Shown here piece by piece: positions 21,290 to 31,669 of a DNA stretch of 64,000 bases. The notes below the pieces were generated by a model. It did not search any database. It saw only the letters and a list, made by a program, of their open reading frames with translations, and was not told the DNA's origin. The position numbers were made by a program, and so were the translations under genes. Source of the DNA: Hygrophila difformis. Its lineage: Eukaryota; Streptophyta; Magnoliopsida; Lamiales; Acanthaceae. Every line of letters begins with the position of its first letter. Position 1 is the stretch's first letter. The stretch is from positions 41,523,301 to 41,587,300 of the forward strand of contig JAOANR010000008.1 of NCBI GenBank assembly GCA_030278955.1, read 5' to 3'.

Positions 21290-24200
21290 GTAACACCCCG
21301 GATTTGATAACCCAGGCCGGGATGTCACCGCCACACCTCCCTAGCAAGGCACGGTTTCTCCAAGCTTGCTAAAGAGATGCAAGGCTATGGTTTTTCAGAA
21401 TTTTAATTATTCAAACAGCCCATTATAATATAATTTAAAAATCATAATATCAAAGTTGCAGCGGAAAGTAATATTTACATATGTATAATGCAGCGGAATT
21501 TAAGTATAGGGCCGACATGGCCAAACACGGGTTAAACAGGCCCGTTCATGCAAGTTGTAATTAAATGCAGGAAATTAAAAATAGAGGTTTTCCCCGAATG
21601 TTCCCATGTATGCATATGATGATGCATAATCCTCATACTCTGAAAGAAAAAGGAAAGAAAATATGGTTTGGTCAGCAAAACGTGCTGAGTAAGTTAACAC
21701 CTACTATGATCAAGGGGTTTCAAAATCTTTAATTAGATTTAAGAAAAACATGTGCGTACAAGACATGATCTAAATTTTATTCATCTAATAATAATTTAAT
21801 TACATATTTGAAAAGACTAGGATTTCCACAAGATCATAATTTAACACACGTATAAAGAGGTTTAATTAAATAATTAAATTTTTACTCCGAGGCATGCATA
21901 CAAACAACTCATCTATCAATTTAAAATTAATAATTTAATTGTGTACTTCAACATGCATTTAATCCATAATAACAATGAAAATTTAAGGACATAATTTTAA
22001 ATGCATAATTTAAAGACGGGCATAAATAAATAAATACTTAAAAACATTAAATCTTTTATTTCCCCGTTACGTAACCATTTCTCAATATTTTGTATAGCCG
22101 GTGATCCGGCGGCCGCAGCCGTGTCGTAAGTATCTTGTATAGCCGGTGATCCGGCGGCCGCAGCCGTGTCGTATTTCAAGTATTTCATTGGCCGTTTTGG
22201 CACAGTTCCTCATAACATTCACCCTCGGCCGTTTTGGCACGAAGCGAAAAGCTAGGGGGCGTTCTATCGAGCATTCACTCTCGGCCGTTTTGGCACGAAG
22301 CGAAAAGCTAGAGGGGCACTCCTTCGAGCACTCACCCCCTACATAGGTCACACTCGTCCGTCTAGGCACGATGCGAAAAGCTAGAGGGGCACTCTATCGA
22401 GCACTCACCCCCTACATAGCCAAGTATCTCATATGTTTTAATTTAGTGTAACGGGATTTTTCAAAAGTATAGATATATCGTATTTCAAGGTCTCGACCGT
22501 TTGTTTCGATATTTCACAATCTCTTCGATTTAAAATCATTTGACGTCACAGTTTACGCCTTTTTAATTCAAAAATTCATTTCAAGTCCAAAAATTCTGAT
22601 ATTTTCACAGTATATCAAAAACACCCTAACGAACAACTTTTGTGTTTTAACTTTTTCGAAATAAGTTGAGGAAACATGTCAAAAATCGAGTTTATTACGC
22701 AAGCAGAATTCTGTCCGGACTCAGGTTTGACACAGTTCAAGGTTTCGACTTTTTAACATATCAAATGGACTCCAAAAATTCTGAAATTTGATATGAACAT
22801 ACTAGACATGATTATCTACAACTTTCATTTAGATTGCAAAGATCAAATCGGACTAGAAAATATAGAAACATGCTCATCAAGTTCGGATATGTTCACAGTC
22901 AGATTTCGAGAAGTCTTATCAAGGCAGTTTATGTTTGATGCTATTTGAAATAGCAAACATCGACGAAAATGTCTGAAATTTTTACACAACCTAGATTTAT
23001 GTGTTAGGATTAAAAGTCTAGTTTTGAGTTTTTCGGTTTGAACTCTCGAAATAGGGGTTTTGGTTCGATTTCAAATCTGTCACAGTTTCAAGTTCGAATC
23101 TCAAGGCAGGTTGGTTCTCGGCCGTTTTTGGATATCAAAACGCAATGAAAAATTATGAAAATTTTACACGAACTAGATCTATGTCTTAGGAACGTTTTTC
23201 ATGTTTAAGTTTTTCCGTTTGAGCAGTTTTAAGGGTTCGAAAAATTCACACAAAATTGTTGCCCCGAGGGTTTTTCATGTTGACAGATTTTACAGTTATT
23301 AAATCCATATGTTTGGTTGCATTTTAAGTCACCCAAAACCAAGTAAGTATTAACTTACAGTGGTAAGGTGTTTGGTCGTCCTCGGGTCGCTTGGCTCGTC
23401 CAAATCCACTACGAACGGATCTCCTCAACGCCAAGCTTCCAACTTTGGCCACGATTTCAACTTGGAAGAATAAATCCAATGTTAGATCGAGTTTTCGGGT
23501 TCGAAAACTTAAATGAAAATCTATAAATGACTTACCCAAGTCTGGAGTACTAGAGACCTTGTGTTCTACGCCTCCTCCGTCGGTTTTCGTCGCCGGAAAG
23601 TGATCGGAAAGTTCGAAGTTGGTGGTTTTCGGGTGTTGGAAGAACTTAGAGAGTTGGAGAGTGTTTTTGGGGTTGCTAGGGTTAGAGTCTCGAAAATGAT
23701 CAGCCATATGACCTCCAAAACCGACCATATACACCTTCCATCAACCGGGATTGAGTTTCCAAAGTCGGGACACGAAAATATGGTAAGAAAATCGCCAAAA
23801 CGCGTCATGCCGCAGCTGCTGTCTTGGTGGCGCGGGGTTGGCGCGGTTTCTAGCCAAAAACCGCCCGGAGGGCGCGCGGCCTGGTCTGGGCCGTGCGTCC
23901 GGACTGGGCCGTGTGATCCCGTCGGGCCTTTTCTCCTCTCTTTCGGACTTCTGTCCTCCTACGTTTTCGGGCTCGATTTTTCGGGTCATTCTCGGATCAT
24001 AAATTCTTATCTTAAATTTATCTCGACTCAAATGAATTTCATGTTTGAAATCTTAAGTCCATCGGTCTCGGGTTCGTCGGCTTCCAATTCGTCGTCTTTT
24101 GACTCCCGTGCAATAACTTGTACAATTAAATTTCTTCCGACTTCACGGGTTCTTGAAATTAAAATTCTTTTCCTTCTTGAATTTAATTCCAATTATTTTG

Positions 24201-24391
24201 AATCAATTCATGGAATGTCTTCGGGCTTCCTTTCCCTCTTTTATTCCATTTTGAATTTTGAATCTATCGGCGTTTCATTTCCGAGCAATAATTTATTGTG
24301 ATAAATTATTTTCTTCTTCTCGGAGATATTTCGACATTGATCGGAATAAATTTTATTCCTTTGGACGTTGATAAAAATCTGGGGTATTACA
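21290..24391 (-). mobile_element. E3: solo LTR of a chromovirus, 3102 bp
   Basis: The plus-strand ends are TGTAACACCCC and GGGGTATTACA, so on the minus strand it runs TGTAATACCCC...GGGGTGTTACA. It is flanked by CATCA at 21285-21289 and 24392-24396, and the empty site is seen in AT1 copy C near 30225. No internal region is present, so the two original LTRs have recombined to one. It carries the conserved stem-loop (21672-21688), repeat block (22080-22425) and GC-rich patch (23810-23930). ORFs at 23561-24301 look accidental. Confidence 0.92.
22080..22425 (-). repeat. Tandem repeats inside E3 LTR
   Basis: Two copies of a roughly 47-bp unit contain CCGGCGGCCGCAGCCG (near 22106 and 22152). They are followed by about three and a half imperfect units of 60-75 bp, each with GCCGTTTTGGC (22191, 22228, 22284), GCGAAAAGCTAG and CGAGCA. 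The same words occur singly or doubly in E5 LTRs, so the block has expanded here. Confidence 0.75.
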
Positions 24392-24727
24392 CATCATTAC
24401 TTTCATTAGCTTATTGAGTAGAAATAATGATACAAGTCTGTTTGTTCATTATTTACTCAGGGTAATGAAGAACAAACCTGTTCTGCAGTTGGATGTTTAG
24501 TACCTGTCGTTAAAAAGGGAATGATGTTTCAAAAATCATCTTTTGTCTTAAGAATTGATGGGAATCTTAAAGGGTTAACTTCGAGGGATCATAGATTTAT
24601 GGTTTAACAATCATAAGCGATGGGTAGGAGGTTAATAGACTTGAAAGATTTCATTAATCCTGAGTCAATTCATGAGTATTTGGACTTATTTACAGAGAAC
24701 TCTCAAGTTAATACATCTGTATGAATC
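24392..24727 (+). repeat. AT1 LTR copy A, last part, ending at a junction
   Basis: It continues copy A after E3 and matches copy C at about 30226-30563. At 24727 the match to C ends (GAATCTGA) and the sequence jumps back to AGAATTTCTCTC, equal to position 10789. That is a deletion or recombination junction between copies A and B. Confidence 0.7.
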
Positions 24728-26038
24728 TGAAGAATTTCTCTCATTGTTCTTCTGTTTCATTTTTAGAGCTTAGTAGGTAGGTAGATAGCTAGGGTTTAAG
24801 TTCTGCAATTTAAGTTTGTGTTCTTCAGATTCGGTTTTCAATTTCAGTAGATTAGTTTGAACTTTTGTTTAGTAGATTAGATTAGATTAATGAAAATCTG
24901 GAGAGAAGGATGGCTTTCGAGATGTAATTTCACCATCGCACCGTCGAACACCTATCTTGTTTTCACAACTCCGTGAATCAATTTCGCATTTTTCGATGAG
25001 ATCCAGATCTCCAGGTGTTTTCGTTTACATTTCTTGTTACATTTTATGATTTGTGGAGGTAAATCAATTGTTATATTGAATAATTTCTCTTTTGGATCGC
25101 AAATATTGAATTCTCACGGCTGGATCAGTGAACACAGTGGTCATAATCAGGGGAATTGTATGTATAATTGGGAATTTCAGTTGTGTTCTCTTTAAGAAAC
25201 TTGAGATTTCGCACTCCTGATTTGAATTCTTTGTTTAAATTCTTTAATCCTGCAAGGAAGTATCCTAACCTTCAATAATCTGTTTGAATCAGAATTCCTT
25301 GGGAACTTTACAAACCATTTTCTGTAATTTCATTAATTTCATCCATTTCATAATTCGTCAAACTGAATATGTTCGCAAATACATTTATCTTAGAAGTTCT
25401 GGAATTGCAATTATTGAGTTTATGGATATGTTCTACGGGATGATTGAATGAATAACTTTCCAGTTGTATTTTTAATCAAATTTCAGTTCATAATAATATT
25501 GAAGGTTAGTGGATTAATCTTCATTAAGTTCTTAAAGACCCACGCAGTGTTAAACATAGTTTGACAATCTTTGAGAACTGAAAACTTTGGAATTTACTTT
25601 CCTGATTAAGGTTGAGAATTCCTACTCGCAATATCTCTGGATATGGAATAGAGCGAGAAAGATTTTCAATATATTATAAACTTAGTATTTTTCCTCCAAT
25701 ACAATACTTCATCCTCGCCTTATCGCATTACCGTGATGAAGCGAGGGATGAATCATATTCTTTAAACTCTTGAACATGTTATATCAGAGCTCTCGCTTTG
25801 TTCCAATGAACAAAGCGAGGGAATAATCTGAGATGACATCAGAATTGGTCCCTTTCCTGAAGGAAACCAAATTTATCCTCGCTATAAGTATATATCATCT
25901 AATCTATAAACATGATTTAAACTACCTCGCCGCATTATTTAGATTCTACTGCGAGGAGTTAAATTCCTTGTATTAATCAAAATCTGAGGAACATTCTTTG
26001 AACAATAACTCCTACACGCTGTACAGATATAGCGCGCG
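24728..26038 (+). repeat. AT1 LTR copy B, truncated at both ends
   Basis: It matches copy A from 10789 to about 12098 at high identity, including the four stem-loops. It lacks the promoter part. At about 26038 it switches abruptly into gag sequence instead of continuing as A and C do. Confidence 0.75.
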
Positions 26039-27370
26039 AAAAATGCACAAAATGCACATCTTATGAATCCTCCTCAACAGAATCAGCAACAGTTTCAGCA
26101 ACAGTTTTGTCCTCAACAACAATTCTATCCTCAGCAACAGATGTATCCTCAGAGACCTCCTCAACAAGTTAGTCAGCAGAACAGGCCAGTTGGACCATTT
26201 GCACCGATGGCTGCACATTTTCCACCTCAACCAGTGCCACCAGTACCTTATCCTACTGTTCAAGACATAACTTACTCTTCAAAAGTTGAGAATGCCTTAA
26301 AGGAGTTCATTGCTAAGCAAACTGAGACAAACAACCAGCTGCAAGCTTCAATCAAGAATGTTGAAAATTCAGTAACAGAGATGGCAAACTTACTGCAACA
26401 AAGAGAAAAAGGGAAATTACCAAGCTCATCTGAAACCAATCCACAATGTAAAGCAGTTACATTGAGGGGAGGGAAAGAAGTTGTAGACCTCGAATTTGAG
26501 AAGAAGAGAGAAAAGTTACTGCAGAAAAAGTTAAAAGATGTGCAAGCATTGGAGGAAGATGATCAGTATGATGAAAATCAGATTCTTGAGAAGAAGGGTT
26601 TGGAAAAGAATATTTCAGAACACTCTTTTCCAATGAAAAAAAAGGGAGGTAATACTATCCCTAACCCTACTGGTAACAAAAAGGACTTAGTGGATGAACA
26701 CATGCCCAGGGCGCCATACCCTGGGAGGCTCAAAAATGACATTCAAGAAATTAAATTTAAAAAGTTTCTTGAAAAGATTAAGGCCATTAAGATCTCAATC
26801 CCTTTGGTTGAATTAATTTCAGAAATGCCCTCTTACGTAAATTTTGGAAAGAGTTGATTTCAGGGAAACGAAGCACGGGAGAGCAGCAGATGGTGATCCT
26901 CAATCAGAATTGTAGCATGGTTCTTCAACAAAGGATACCCCCGAAGCTAGAAGATCCAGGGAGTTTTACTCTACCTCTAATCATCAATTATAAGGAAGCT
27001 GGACGAGGCCTTTGTGATCTAGGCAGCAGCATAAATGTCATGCCACTTGCCATGGCGAAAAGGCTTGAGGTTGGGCGGATGAGGCCAGTGGACATGACCC
27101 TGTTCTTTGCGGATCAATCGAGCACTACACCGGAAGGAATCATTGGAGATGTGTTTATAAGAACTGGAGGGTTATGTTTTCCGGCTGATTTCATTATCCT
27201 GGATATTGAAGAAGATGTTAGAATTCCAATCATACTGGGGAGACCATTTCTGGTGACTTTTTGTGGAGGATAAAAATGAGAAAGCAACATTTGATCTTCT
27301 TGATCCTGCTATCTCTGATAACCACCACCCCATCCATCTACATAAAAGCACTTATGCTTTTAAGTAAGGA
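26039..27370 (+). pseudogene. gag: AT1 gag-protease remnant, Athila type
   Basis: From 26063 a Gln-rich stretch (NPPQQNQQQFQQQF...) leads to a coiled-coil region and the Athila-like landmarks VTLRGGKEV, APYPGRLKND, KFLEKIKAIKISIPLVELI and PSYVNFGKS. A frameshift or stop follows near 26855. In the next frame an aspartic protease is readable: KLEDPGSFTLPLII, the active-site region LCDLGSSINVMPL, and DVRIPIILGRPFL. The N-terminal half of Gag is missing and the frame breaks again near 27265. Nothing of RT follows. The DLGSSIN form of the protease motif is usual for Athila elements. Confidence 0.75.
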
Positions 27371-28087
27371 TGCTGTTGAAGAGCAAGAGAAAGGAATTTG
27401 GCTTTTTGCATCACTTTGCAAGAATATACGCAGGCTGAATAATCTCCAGTTCCAAATTAGAGGATGGATGTCAAATGATGCTGAATTCTACTCTCCTTTT
27501 CTAGGACAACCTAAGAAACGATTTTGCAGTGATCGAACTCTATTTGTTAACAATCACAAATGGCCTAGAAACCAATATGGAGTCAGTACAATTTACTGTA
27601 TGAGGTGTTTGGTCACTGAACACTGTAATTGTTTCACTAGATTCGGGAATGGACTTGAATTTCCCCCTCTTTAATTTCAGATTGGATCTATAAGACCTTT
27701 TGTATTTGAATTTCTCAATGCTTTTGCATATTCTGTAAGAATGACATCTGGTGTAATGTGTTTTGACTTTGCTTGATTTAATGCTTTAATTCTTCATGCA
27801 TTGTATTTTTCTCTAGTAAGAATTTAATTAATGATGAATTCCTTCACATTTAGAGCAAATCTCTAAATGTGAGTATGGTGATTCGTTAAATTCTAAATTG
27901 AGAAAAGATTGATACTATGTTCTCTATTCACACCTTCACATTTAGAGCAAAACTCTAAATGTGAGGATGGTGATCATGATTTAATCGGTTTTCTCTTATC
28001 CTTCTTTAAAGGATCCATAAGATGACTTTTGAAGAACTCCAAGCTCGAGGTGTCGAGTCAGACAAGAAAGAATAGTCATTCTGGAAA
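27371..28087 (+). other. AT1 non-coding stretch with two perfect hairpins
   Basis: I see no gene. Two copies of a 12-bp perfect stem (TCACATTTAGAG / CTCTAAATGTGA, 5-base loop) lie at 27844-27872 and 27936-27964, each followed by GTATGGTGAT or GGATGGTGAT. A short ORF 28022-28075 (17 codons) precedes the next gene. Confidence 0.5.
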
Positions 28088-28660
28088 ATGAAGAGAACAG
28101 AAAAGACGATGAAAGTTATTCAGAAAAGCTGTGGATGGTTAGGAATGAAAATCTCACCTCCAATCTTTTATGTCAATCCGCTGATGATTCAACATATACC
28201 TGATAAGGAGAAGGAATCATTGATGATTGATCTGGAAGAAGCATTTTGGGATAAGATGAGCCATTTCTGGGAACAACAAATGGTCAATCTTATTAATGAC
28301 AGACATCTCCCTAAGTATATCAGACTTGAAAGACTTCTAGAAATGGAGAAGAAATGTATGGCTGAATGGAACAAAGAATGCTATAGAATCATTAACCCAA
28401 AGGATCATACGGGGTTAGAGTTGGATTACTTTGATCCCCAGCCATTGCCTAAATACGTGAGAAGACTCACTAAATATTGCTGCAAGCTCAATGAGATCAG
28501 GAATGCCCGAGTTTATGATCCTCAACAGGCACTCCCTGCATACATGCCTCCTGCATTTTTGAATAAGAAGGGACCTGTTGAACAAAATTTCTTGACAAAT
28601 TTGGCATTAGACAGAATCATTAATACTCGGATCAATCTTAGACACGCCCTTAGTAGGTAG
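28088..28660 (+). CDS. Unknown 190-residue ORF in AT1, C-terminus replaced
   Basis: I do not recognise it. It begins MKRTEKTMKVIQKSCGW and is rich in Lys, Glu, Met and aromatic residues. Two segments look structured: DLEEAFWDKMSHFWEQQMV and PKYIRLERLLEMEKKCMAEW. The end ALSR runs into LTR copy C at about 28648, so the natural C-terminus is lost. Its place, after gag-protease remnants and before an LTR, is where Athila elements may carry an envelope-like or other extra ORF. No signal peptide or membrane span supports an envelope. It could also be transduced sequence. Confidence 0.4.
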   Translation: MKRTEKTMKVIQKSCGWLGMKISPPIFYVNPLMIQHIPDKEKESLMIDLEEAFWDKMSHFWEQQMVNLINDRHLPKYIRLERLLEMEKKCMAEWNKECYRIINPKDHTGLELDYFDPQPLPKYVRRLTKYCCKLNEIRNARVYDPQQALPAYMPPAFLNKKGPVEQNFLTNLALDRIINTRINLRHALSR

Positions 28661-31424
28661 GTAGATAGCTAGGGTTTAAGTTCTACGATTTAAGTTTGTG
28701 TTCTTCAGATTCGGTTTTCAATTTCAGTAGATTAGTTTGAACTTTTGTCTAGTAGATTAGATTAGATTAATGAAAATCTGGAGAGAAGGATGGCATTCGA
28801 GATGTAATTTCACCATCGCACCGTCGAACACCTATCTTGTTTTCACAACTCCGTGGATCAATTTCGCATTTTTTTGATGAGATCCAGATCTCCAGGTCTT
28901 TTCGTTTACATTTCTTGTTACATTTTATGATTTGTGGAGGTAAATCAATTGTTATATTGAATAATTTCTCTTTTGAATCGCAATTATTGAATTCTCACGG
29001 CTGGATCAGTGAACACAGTGGTCATAATCAGGGGAATTGTATGTATAATTGGGAATTTCAGTTGTGTTCTCTTTAAGAAACTTGAGATTTCGCATTCCTG
29101 ATTTGAATTCTTTGTTTAAATTCTTTTATCCTGCAAGGAAGTATCCTAATCTTCGATAATCTGTTTGAATCAGAATTTCTTGGGAACTTTACAAACCATT
29201 TTCTGTAATTTCATTAATTTCATTCATTTCATAATTCGACAAACTGAAGATGTTCGCAAATACATGTATCTTAGAAGTTCTGGAATTGCAATTATTGAGT
29301 TTATGGATATCTTCTATGGGATGATTGAATGAATAACTTTCCAGTTGTATTTTTAATCAAATTTCGGTTCATAATAATAATATTGAAGGTTAGTGGATTG
29401 AACTTCATTAAGTTCTTAAAGACCCACGCAGTGTTAAACATAGTGTGACAATCTTTGAGAATTGAAAACTTTGGAATTTACTTTCCTGATTAAAGTTGAG
29501 AATTCCTACTCGCAATATCTCTAGATATGGAATAGAGCGAGAAAGATTTTCAATATATTATAAACTTAGTATTTTTCCTCCAATACAATACTTCATCCTC
29601 GCCTTATCGCATTACCGTGATGAAGCGAGGGATGAATCCTATTCTTTAAACTCTTGAACATGTTATATCAGAGCTCTCGCTTTGTTCATTTGAACAAAGT
29701 GAGGGAATAATCTGAGATGACATCAGAATTGGTCCCTTTCCTGAAGGAAACCAAATTTATCCTCGCTATAAGTACATATCATCTAATCTATAAACAGGAT
29801 TTAAACTACCTCGTTGCATTATTTAGATTCTACTGCGAGGAGTTCAATTCCTTGTATTAATCAAAATCTGAGGAACATTCTTTGAACAATAACTCCCTCC
29901 ACGCTGTACAGATATAGCGTGCGGAAAATTAGAGTGTTCATAGTTTTAAACCCCAAGATAATTACTGCAAGTTATCTTGGACACTTATTTTGCAGAATTG
30001 ATTCTCAAACTCTTTTTAAGGGGAAGTAATTCCCTAAGTTCTCTCTAGCTCCCAACTTATATTTTGGGAGCACCCTAGCATTTTACTTAGAGGATTCAGA
30101 ACCCTCACCGTTTCTTTATACATATAGTACTACTTATATTCATAGTATTTTGGGATATCTCCCAGACTCACTGCTGAGTAATATGCTTTCATCGGAATAT
30201 AATTGCATTTCATTTTCATTCTCACATCATTACTTTCATCAGCTTATTGAGTAGAAATAATGATACAAGTCTGTTTGTGCATTATTTACTCAGGGTAATG
30301 AAGAACAAACCTGTTCTGCAGTTGGATGTTTAGTACCTGTCGTTTAAAAGGGAAAGATGTTTCAAAAATCATCTTTTGTCTTAAGAATTGATGAGAATCT
30401 TAAAGGGTTAACTTCCAGGGATCATAGATTTATGGTTTAACAATCATAAGCTATGGGTAGGAGGTTAATAGACTTGAAAGATTTCATTAATCCTGAGTCA
30501 ATTCATGAGTATTTAGGCTTATTTACAGAGAACTCTCAAGCTAATACATCTATATGAATCTGAGTAATCCAGATAAGTCAAGGACTTTGATTAGCAACTT
30601 CATCTTGATATACTTACAGGATTATTATTTCTTACAAATACTTGTTGGAATTATTTTCAAAGACTGAGTCTTATACAACCCTTGGATGATAGATTTAAAT
30701 AAGTGCTTTTCTATTTCTTGTAGAGGACATCCAAGTAAGGAGTATAAGATATTTTTCTTATCAAAATAGTAAGAGTACATCAAGAAGTTCGGACTAGCAC
30801 AAGATGGATTAGATGTGACCTTGAGTATTCAATGGCTTAATTTGAATCCGGAAGAAACAAAGTGATATTTCTGAAAGCTTATGCCAAGAGATAAGTCTGA
30901 CCGATTATCTCTTAGCATAAGTATCTCATGATTTCAGTGCTTAGAATGTTATGACACTAGATCACAAGTACTCGTCTTGGGAAGGTGATCGAAGACATGA
31001 AGAATGGACAGATTTAGATATAGGACTTGTTTCATCTCTTTGAGCTACCCATTTCTATAAACCACAGAAGTATGTTACTTCAGCAGAAGTCTCATTTGTT
31101 TTCTTTGTCATTTAGTCCATCATTATCACACAATCAAACCTTATCCATCATTTTAATGTTTTCTTTTATATGTCTTTTATACTGCTTTCCTTTACTGCTT
31201 TGTTACTTTGTTGCACTTACTTTTCAGTAATAGACTTTAAGACATATTCAATATTCATTACAAACCAAAGAGTATATGCAAAACTCTAAGATTCATAATG
31301 TTATCGTATAACTCTCTAGTGAACGATCCCGACAAATAAATAAATATTGCAAGCTTGATACCGTGCGCTTTCGGTAAACCAAGAGGGGATTCTAGCGAGG
31401 GGTTCTCAAATGGTAAAAGCTTCA
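28648..31424 (+). repeat. AT1 LTR copy C, lacking its promoter part
   Basis: It matches copy A from the word CTTAGTAGGTAGGTAG (10827) onward and runs uninterrupted through the sites where S and E3 entered copy A. It extends about 860 bp beyond the end of copy A to AAAGCTTCA at 31424. The part 30564-31424 has no partner in the window; I see no gene there. Confidence 0.65.
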
Positions 31425-31669
31425 ATCATCAACTCCAACCCGTTACAGGGTAACATACACCATCCTCAAAGGGATCCGCAATCACGCCAGCAGTAGCTGA
31501 ATATCATATCCCACGCCCATCGGGCCACGAGACTCAACAACTCCTGTGAAGGCTTCGCGTATAATCATCGTCATGCCCCTTGGCATAATAATATCACAAT
31601 CACGCCAATCGGGCAAGTCCGTCAATCTCAGCATAATCCAAACTCAGAACCATAATTAAATAAAAGTAC
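31425..31669 (-). repeat. Old chromovirus-like LTR, second piece
   Basis: It follows AT1 and precedes E4. It contains GCC-loop-GGC hairpins (ATGCCCCTTGGCAT at 31573-31586, CGCCAATCGGGC near 31602), as in other chromovirus LTRs of this window. That supports its being the continuation of the LTR at 9076. Its last five bases, AGTAC, are the E4 target duplication. Confidence 0.5.

Larger units (their letters stand above)
10177..31424 (+). mobile_element. AT1: rearranged Athila-type element, host to S and E3
   Basis: The outer ends are TGATGACAG at 10177 and AAAGCTTCA at 31424, flanked by ATCAT at 10172-10176 and 31425-31429. Inside are three incomplete copies in the same direction of one long LTR-like sequence (A, B and C). 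Between B and C lies a gag-protease remnant of Athila type. Two younger insertions lie in copy A. The 5-bp duplication is short and I searched for it, so the outer boundaries are probable rather than certain. No RT, RNase H or integrase of this element remains. Confidence 0.6.

Noticed and set aside
23561..24301. A 246-residue plus-strand ORF in E3
   Set aside because: It is antisense within a solo LTR. Corresponding frames in E4 and E5 LTRs are short and different, so it is not conserved.
27261..27674. A 137-residue ORF with a hydrophobic start resembling a signal peptide or envelope-like protein
   Set aside because: The hydrophobic start is a shifted frame of AT1 protease-linker sequence; the true frame reads EDKNEKATFDLLDP there. 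No other support.
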